Below are positions 59,868 through 64,000 of a DNA stretch of 64,000 bases, piece by piece (the first letter of the stretch is position 1; each line of letters opens with the position of its first letter). Origin of the DNA: JANQTF01 sp041741415 (GTDB taxonomy: Bacteria; Bacteroidota; Bacteroidia; J057); contig JBGSKC010000041.1 in assembly GCA_041741415.1 (NCBI GenBank), positions 1-64,000 on the forward strand, read 5' to 3'. A program made the translations under genes and the position numbers. Under the pieces are notes generated by a model. It did no database searches and was not told where the DNA came from. It saw only the letters and a program-made list of their open reading frames with translations.

Positions 59868-61148
59868 TTACCTCACCATGGCCAAATTCATTTCCAGAAT
59901 TTGCTCCCGGTCGGGGCCGAGCGACAAGTAAGTAACGGGCACGCCTAGTTCAGATTCGAGGTATTGAACATAGTTTTTCAGCTCTGCCGGGAGGTCTTTC
60001 GGGTGGCGGATCTGGGTGATGTCACTTTGCCAGCCTGGCATGCTTTCAAACACAGGGTCAGTTCCTTCGTCGAGGCTAAATGGCACCTCATCGCTGATGC
60101 GTCCATCCTGGCCCCTGTAGCCGGTGCAAACCCGCACTTCGTCCATGGCGGAGAGCACGTCTGCTTTGGTCATGATCAGGTCCGTGACCCCATTGATGCG
60201 GACGGCATACTTGAGCAGTGGCAGGTCGAGCCAGCCTGTGCGACGAGGGCGGCCTGTGGTGGCGCCAAATTCGCCGCCTTGCTGCCGGATTTTTTCTCCC
60301 AGCTCATCATTAAGCTCTGTGGGAAAGGGGCCGCTGCCAACCCTGGTGCAATAAGCCTTGAAAATCCCAAATACCTTCTCTACGCGCTGAGGAGCCACGC
60401 CAAGTCCTACACAAGCACCGGCTGTGACCGTGTTGGAGCTGGTGACGAAGGGATAGGATCCAAATTCGATGTCGAGCAGGGTTCCCTGAGCACCTTCGGC
60501 CAGGATCCGTTTTCCGGCTTTCCAGGCTTGGTAGAGGTAGTGTTCGGAATGAACAAACTTGAATTGCTGCAAAAATTGGATTGCTTCGAGAAATTCCTGC
60601 TCCGAGCCTTCCAGCTCGTAGTCGAAATCGTAGAGGTGGCGGAGCATGTTTTCATGCTTTTCGCGCAGTGCGCGATATTTGCCAATGAAATCCTGGCTGT
60701 CGATATCCCCCACCCGAAGGCCGTTGCGGCCTGTTTTGTCCATGTAGGTCGGCCCGATCCCCCTAAGAGTGGATCCGATTTTCTGATCGCCCTTGGCCTT
60801 CTCGGAGGCGGCGTCCAGCATTTTGTGGGATGGCAAAATGAGGTGAGCGCGGGTGGCAATAAGAAGGCGCTGGTGAATATCGGGGATCATGGGTGCCAGC
60901 TTCTCGATTTCCCGGCGAAGGGTCACGGGGTCGATCACAACGCCGTTGCCAATCAGGCAGATCTTACCAGCGTGAAAAATGCCCGAAGGAATGAGGTGGA
61001 GAACAAACTTCTGGCCTTCGATCACCAGGGTGTGACCGGCATTGGGGCCACCCTGAAAACGGGCAATAATGTCGTAGTGAGGTGCAAGGACATCGACAAT
61101 CTTTCCTTTGCCTTCATCGCCCCACTGCAAGCCGAGTAAAACATCCAT
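59868..61148 (-). CDS. purA: Adenylosuccinate synthetase
   Basis: The enzyme joins IMP and aspartate with GTP to give adenylosuccinate, the first committed step to AMP. The 426-residue product starts M-D-V-L-L-G-L-Q-W-G-D-E-G-K-G-K (GTP site with catalytic Asp) and has G-G-P-N-A-G-H-T-L-V (catalytic His), I-G-S-T-L-R-G-I-G-P and G-A-T-T-G-R-P-R-R, all typical. It is the third gene of a probable fur-STAS-purA operon. The 57-base gap to the STAS gene shows no separate terminator. Confidence 0.97.
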   Translation of the reverse strand: MDVLLGLQWGDEGKGKIVDVLAPHYDIIARFQGGPNAGHTLVIEGQKFVLHLIPSGIFHAGKICLIGNGVVIDPVTLRREIEKLAPMIPDIHQRLLIATRAHLILPSHKMLDAASEKAKGDQKIGSTLRGIGPTYMDKTGRNGLRVGDIDSQDFIGKYRALREKHENMLRHLYDFDYELEGSEQEFLEAIQFLQQFKFVHSEHYLYQAWKAGKRILAEGAQGTLLDIEFGSYPFVTSSNTVTAGACVGLGVAPQRVEKVFGIFKAYCTRVGSGPFPTELNDELGEKIRQQGGEFGATTGRPRRTGWLDLPLLKYAVRINGVTDLIMTKADVLSAMDEVRVCTGYRGQDGRISDEVPFSLDEGTDPVFESMPGWQSDITQIRHPKDLPAELKNYVQYLESELGVPVTYLSLGPDREQILEMNLAMVR

Positions 61149-61205
61149 AATTGGTAGAACTGCTGATTGCGTTATCGAAATAGGAGAAAATCCCGCCTGT
61201 TGCCA

Positions 61206-61544
61206 TCAGGCCAGGCTTTCCATGGCTTCCTCAGGCGAATTGGTAATGGTAAGCAGATTAACCAGCTTGGTAATGATAAAAATCTGCATCAGGTACTGTG
61301 AAGGTGCAGCAAAGACCAATCGCCCGCCGGCGATTGCGCATTTCCTGTCGAGGGTAATGAATACACCAAGCCCGGAGCTGTTCACGTGTGCGACCGAGGA
61401 AAGGTCAACGATGAATTTACGCACTCCTTCGCTAAGCCTCAGGTCAAAGTTTTCTACAAGTTCCAGGGCACCATCAGCGTGAATGAGGCTTCCTTCCAGG
61501 AGAAACACGCCGACATCGGCCCGGGCAGAATAGGTACACTTCAT
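61206..61544 (-). CDS. STAS-domain protein (anti-sigma-factor antagonist-like)
   Basis: The 112-residue protein is a single STAS domain: F-L-L-E-G-S-L-I strand, then K-F-I-V-D-L-S-S-V-A-H-V-N-S-S-G-L-G-V-F, where the Ser in N-S-S-G is the usual phosphorylation site in SpoIIAA/RsbV-like antagonists. A cognate kinase or sigma factor is not seen here. Its place between fur and purA suggests that a switch protein is co-expressed with iron regulation and purine synthesis. Confidence 0.85.
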   Translation of the reverse strand: MKCTYSARADVGVFLLEGSLIHADGALELVENFDLRLSEGVRKFIVDLSSVAHVNSSGLGVFITLDRKCAIAGGRLVFAAPSQYLMQIFIITKLVNLLTITNSPEEAMESLA

Positions 61545-61591
61545 GAATCAGGGTATGCTAAGGATGGAGGGAGGTCAGGGTGAAGGATGGG

Positions 61592-62071
61592 CTATCTGGG
61601 CCTGGTGGAACAAAGTGGATCCTTGCACTGGCCAAAGATGGTGAGAGAATGGTAAGAAACCTCAAAATTGAGGATCTGACCAATTGTTTTTTCGATTTCT
61701 CCGAGGCGGGGATCGCAGAATTCCATCACTTTCCCGCAAGCCGAGCAGATCATGTGATCATGCTGCTTGTACCCGTATGATTTTTCGTAGAGCGCCTGGC
61801 CGGTGCCGAATTGATGGCGCTTGACAAGGTCGCATTCTACGAGCAGGTCGAGGGTGTTGTAAACCGTGGCACGACTCACCCGGTAGTTTTTATTTTTCAT
61901 GTGGATGTACAGGGATTCCACATCGAAATGGTCGGAGCGATGGTAAATCTCCTCCAGGATGGCAAATCGCTCAGGCGTTTTGCGTTGACCCTTGTTGTCA
62001 AGGTAGGCAGAAAAGATCTGTTTGACCTCCTCAATCCGTTCCTGCTGCTTGATGGGTGGCAAATCTGGCAT
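61592..62071 (-). CDS. fur: Fur-family transcriptional regulator
   Basis: The 159-residue protein has the Fur DNA-binding domain (K-G-Q-R-K-T-P-E-R-F-A-I-L-E-E-I-Y, then R-V-S-R-A-T-V-Y-N-T-L-D-L-L) and a metal domain with H-D-H-M-I-C-S-A-C-G-K-V. The second C-x-x-C lies near the C-terminus but is spaced differently (F-G-Q-C-K-D-P-L-C), as in several Bacteroidota Fur proteins. It represses targets when bound to Fe2+ or, in PerR/Zur types, other signals; the subtype cannot be fixed. The frame is open to 62209, but the ATG at 62071 is chosen because the upstream part is not family-like. It appears to lead the operon with STAS and purA. Confidence 0.9.
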   Translation of the reverse strand: MPDLPPIKQQERIEEVKQIFSAYLDNKGQRKTPERFAILEEIYHRSDHFDVESLYIHMKNKNYRVSRATVYNTLDLLVECDLVKRHQFGTGQALYEKSYGYKQHDHMICSACGKVMEFCDPRLGEIEKTIGQILNFEVSYHSLTIFGQCKDPLCSTRPR

Positions 62072-62221
62072 ACTACCTCGCTTGGCCCGGGCAACCTGGT
62101 TAGCCCGGAAAATGGAGAGGCGAAAGATACGAAAAAAGTCAAAGCTGCCGGTGAAGTGCCCCGCAAAAGGCAGGAGAATCTCTACAGGTTTCTGCAGCTC
62201 TTGAAGCAATCACACCCGGGC

Positions 62222-62356
62222 TCATTTTTTGAAGGCACGGCGGCCTTTGCGGGTTTTTTCCGTGTTTTCTGCCAGGGTTTTCTGAATGGCCCAATAGGCC
62301 AAAAAGCCCGTGGCGACGATCAGGGCAAGGATGATGAGGGTAGTAGCAATCTTCAT
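62222..62356 (-). CDS. 44-residue single-pass membrane peptide
   Basis: The frame runs from the ATG at 62356 to the TGA at 62222. It encodes one hydrophobic helix (I-A-T-T-L-I-I-L-A-L-I-V-A-T-G-F-L-A-Y-W-A-I), followed by a basic tail (K-T-R-K-G-R-R-A-F-K-K). It has the shape of a small inner-membrane protein. It is on the same strand as fur, 150 bases ahead. The family is not recognised, and coding status rests on composition and signal-like structure. Confidence 0.5.
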   Translation of the reverse strand: MKIATTLIILALIVATGFLAYWAIQKTLAENTEKTRKGRRAFKK

Positions 62357-62731
62357 ATTTCGGAGATGAAATGTCGGGATGGGTCTTCCGGACAGAAGCG
62401 CCCGGAAAACCCATTTTTCAACTTACCATTTTTTTAGGAAGCATTCAAGGCCTGGATCGGGAGTTGATGAATAATCCGCAGGTCCTGGACCCGGGAACCG
62501 GGACCGGATGTCGGAATCGCGAGCCAATGCCAGAGTCGGAGATGATCCCAGCCCCAAGCTCCCAACTTAGAAGGGCACCACGCAAAACAACTGTTCGTTT
62601 TGCAATCAGCCCGGCCATGGTCTGTTACCGATGATGCCATCGACCGCCGCAGGAAGTTTGTCCCTAACCCGGAATTCTGTTCATTTGCGAGGCAGGCGCG
62701 TGCCCTGCCCAGTCATGATTGCCCGATCAGG
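62357..62731. other. Intergenic region with no recognised element
   Basis: This 375-base stretch between the membrane peptide and metX contains short direct repeats such as CCGGGAACCGGGACCGG (near 62491), but no clear promoter, riboswitch or small gene. The longer frame of metX starts at 62600 inside it. Confidence 0.5.
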
Positions 62732-63760
62732 ATGCCCCGTCACTTTTTTCGTCACTCCGCCCCATTTCCGCTGGAAGCAGGGGGCCTTTTACCAGGTTTT
62801 GACCTGGCCTACCACACCTACGGTCAGTTGAATGAAGACCGCAGCAACGTGGTTTGGGTTTGCCATGCGCTCACTGCCAACAGCGAGCCCGAAGACTGGT
62901 GGCCCGGCCTCGTGGGCCCCGGTACCCTGCTAGACCCGGCCAGGTATTTCATCGTCTGCGCCAACATGCCTGGCTCCTGTTATGGCTCCACCTATGCCCT
63001 GAGCCGTAACCCCGAGACCCAGGCCCCCTGGTTTCACGATTTTCCCATGCTCACCAACCGGGACATCGCCCGGAGCTTCGACCTGCTGCGGCAGTCGCTC
63101 GGACTGGAGACTGTTTTCCTGGGCATTGGGGGCTCCCTTGGCGGCCAGCAACTGCTCGAATGGGCCGTTATGGAACCAACTTTGTTCCGGAACATCGTTC
63201 CCATCGCCACCAATGCCAGGCATAGTCCCTGGGGTATTGCCTTCAATGAAGCACAGAGAATGGCCATCGCCGCCGATGCCACCTGGGCCAACCGCGATCC
63301 CCGGGCCGGCCTCAATGGCCTCCTGGCAGCCAGGGCCATTGCGCTGCTTTCTTACCGGAGTTACGACGCTTATGGGCAGTCGCAGCTCGATGAAGACAGC
63401 AAGCTCGGCGATTTCCGCGCCAGCTCCTATCAGCAGTATCAGGGCAAAAAGCTGGTGAACCGGTTCGATGCATTTGCCTACTGGACCCTGAGCCAGGCCA
63501 TGGACAGCCACCACCTTGGGCGGGGCAGGGGAAGCATAAAAGCCGCCCTCGGCACCATTCAGTCGCGATGCCTCGTGATCGGGATTGAAACGGATGTGCT
63601 TTTCCCACCCGAGGAACAGCGCCTGCTTGCAGCGCACATTTCACGGGCTACCTTTGCCCTGGTTTCTTCAGGCTTTGGGCACGACGGATTCCTGATTGAA
63701 GTCGCGGCCCTCACCAACCTCATCGAACCATTCTTAGCAAAGGATTCGGCGGTAAAATGA
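62732..63760 (+). CDS. metX: Homoserine O-acetyltransferase
   Basis: The alpha/beta-hydrolase enzyme transfers acetyl from acetyl-CoA to homoserine, the first committed step to methionine. The 342-residue product has the family layout: the oxyanion region V-C-H-A-L-T-A-N, the nucleophile G-I-G-G-S-L-G-G-Q-Q (Ser135), the Asp in I-E-T-D-V-L-F-P-P and the His in G-F-G-H-D-G-F-L. Usual enzymes have G-G-S-M-G-G; the Leu here is a mild variation. The frame opens at 62600; the ATG at 62732 (M-P-R-H-F-F-R-H) is preferred. No SAM riboswitch was recognised upstream. Confidence 0.88.
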   Translation: MPRHFFRHSAPFPLEAGGLLPGFDLAYHTYGQLNEDRSNVVWVCHALTANSEPEDWWPGLVGPGTLLDPARYFIVCANMPGSCYGSTYALSRNPETQAPWFHDFPMLTNRDIARSFDLLRQSLGLETVFLGIGGSLGGQQLLEWAVMEPTLFRNIVPIATNARHSPWGIAFNEAQRMAIAADATWANRDPRAGLNGLLAARAIALLSYRSYDAYGQSQLDEDSKLGDFRASSYQQYQGKKLVNRFDAFAYWTLSQAMDSHHLGRGRGSIKAALGTIQSRCLVIGIETDVLFPPEEQRLLAAHISRATFALVSSGFGHDGFLIEVAALTNLIEPFLAKDSAVK

Positions 63761-63794
63761 AACCTTGATTCCTTACTCTCTCACCCAACCAGTT

Positions 63795-64000
63795 ATGAAG
63801 AAATTTTTCCTCCCCTGCTTACTTTGTGTTTTGTCTTTCTTATCGGGATGTGGAGGCGAAGGCCCTGATGCTCAGTATTTTCAGTTTAAGGCCAACGGCA
63901 AAACAGTGAATTTGAGCCATACAGTGCTGGGCACCACCTCCAGCAATGGCGGGATTTATAGTTCCATCGTTACAGGCTTCGAAGGCAAGGAAAATGCGAA
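63795..64000 (+). CDS. Lipoprotein, N-terminal part (cut by window edge)
   Basis: The ATG at 63795 starts M-K-K-F-F-L-P-C-L-L-C-V-L-S-F-L-S-G-C, a clear lipoprotein signal with lipobox L-S-G-C. The visible mature part (starting G-G-E-G-P-D-A-Q-Y-F-Q-F-K-A-N-G-K-T) is about 50 residues long and contains a beta-rich start that cannot be assigned. It begins 34 bases after metX on the same strand. Confidence 0.75.
   Translation, partial: MKKFFLPCLLCVLSFLSGCGGEGPDAQYFQFKANGKTVNLSHTVLGTTSSNGGIYSSIVTGFEGKENA

Noticed and set aside
62440..62640. Possible SAM riboswitch upstream of metX
   Set aside because: I looked for the conserved cores of common SAM riboswitches and saw none; only short GC-rich direct repeats are present.
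1..64000. Reassignment of TAG to an amino acid
   Set aside because: TAG ends sdhA, the HEPN-motif gene and the small lipoprotein at their expected ends, so it acts as a stop in normal genes.

Overview
The window comes from a member of the Bacteroidota, most likely a Saprospiria-like lineage (inference). Evidence: several secreted proteins end in type IX secretion (T9SS type A) sorting domains; the succinate dehydrogenase is the three-gene b558 type; there are DUF2723, DUF4153, SdpI and bifunctional OlsF-like genes; and several genes are preceded by the Bacteroidota promoter -7 motif TAnnTTTG. Most of the DNA is GC-rich. The P-type ATPase gene (43270-45276) and parts of the 9.0-11.6 kb segment are clearly more AT-rich. 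No tRNA, rRNA or CRISPR array was seen.

Layout. 1-935: the end of an IS3-family element inserted into a second, decayed transposase gene. 936-1359: hairpin repeats. 1360-7605: dihydrolipoyl dehydrogenase, a YceI lipoprotein, and the sdhCAB operon (succinate to fumarate, electrons to quinone). 7820-12074: an M42 aminopeptidase, then on the minus strand a T9SS trypsin-like protease split by an in-frame TAG and an outer-membrane-like protein. 12075-16805: repeats, ribokinase, sialate O-acetylesterase, DUF4153 membrane protein. 17051-21985: patatin, a DUF7309/DUF6930-like protein, and an MBOAT/SGNH pair for polysaccharide acylation. 22001-28084: M15 peptidase, membrane protein, methyltransferase and a 1232-residue BNR-repeat T9SS protein. 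28225-37544: D-lactate dehydrogenase-like enzyme, TPR histidine kinase, ManA, a 1032-residue DUF2723 protein and an Xaa-Pro aminopeptidase. 37608-42320: two tiny proteins that are almost only a signal peptide plus a T9SS sorting domain, an SDR, a LacI protein lacking its core, a lipoprotein and an RmlD-like reductase. 42321-45601: repeats and a CopB-like P-type ATPase of foreign composition. 45602-49020: a membrane protein and an sdpR-sdpI-CPBP cassette. 49159-54505: BioD/Pta-like ATPase, SDR, class III aminotransferase, OlsF-like acyltransferase. 54662-59627: ribosomal protein L28, an adhesin-like T9SS protein, an aspartate-type aminotransferase, a HldE-type kinase and a CBS-like/HEPN protein. 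59632-62356 (minus): a 52-residue Cys-rich lipoprotein, purA, a STAS protein, a Fur regulator and a 44-residue membrane peptide. 62732-64000: metX and the start of a lipoprotein.

Most of the window is housekeeping metabolism plus envelope and secretion genes. The most unusual items are a family of interspersed hairpins whose inner and outer stems covary between copies, the amber codon that separates a protease from its signal peptide, the two sorting-domain-only mini-proteins, the core-deleted LacI protein, the HEPN-motif protein, and the sdpRI cassette with a CPBP protein that has lost conserved catalytic histidines.
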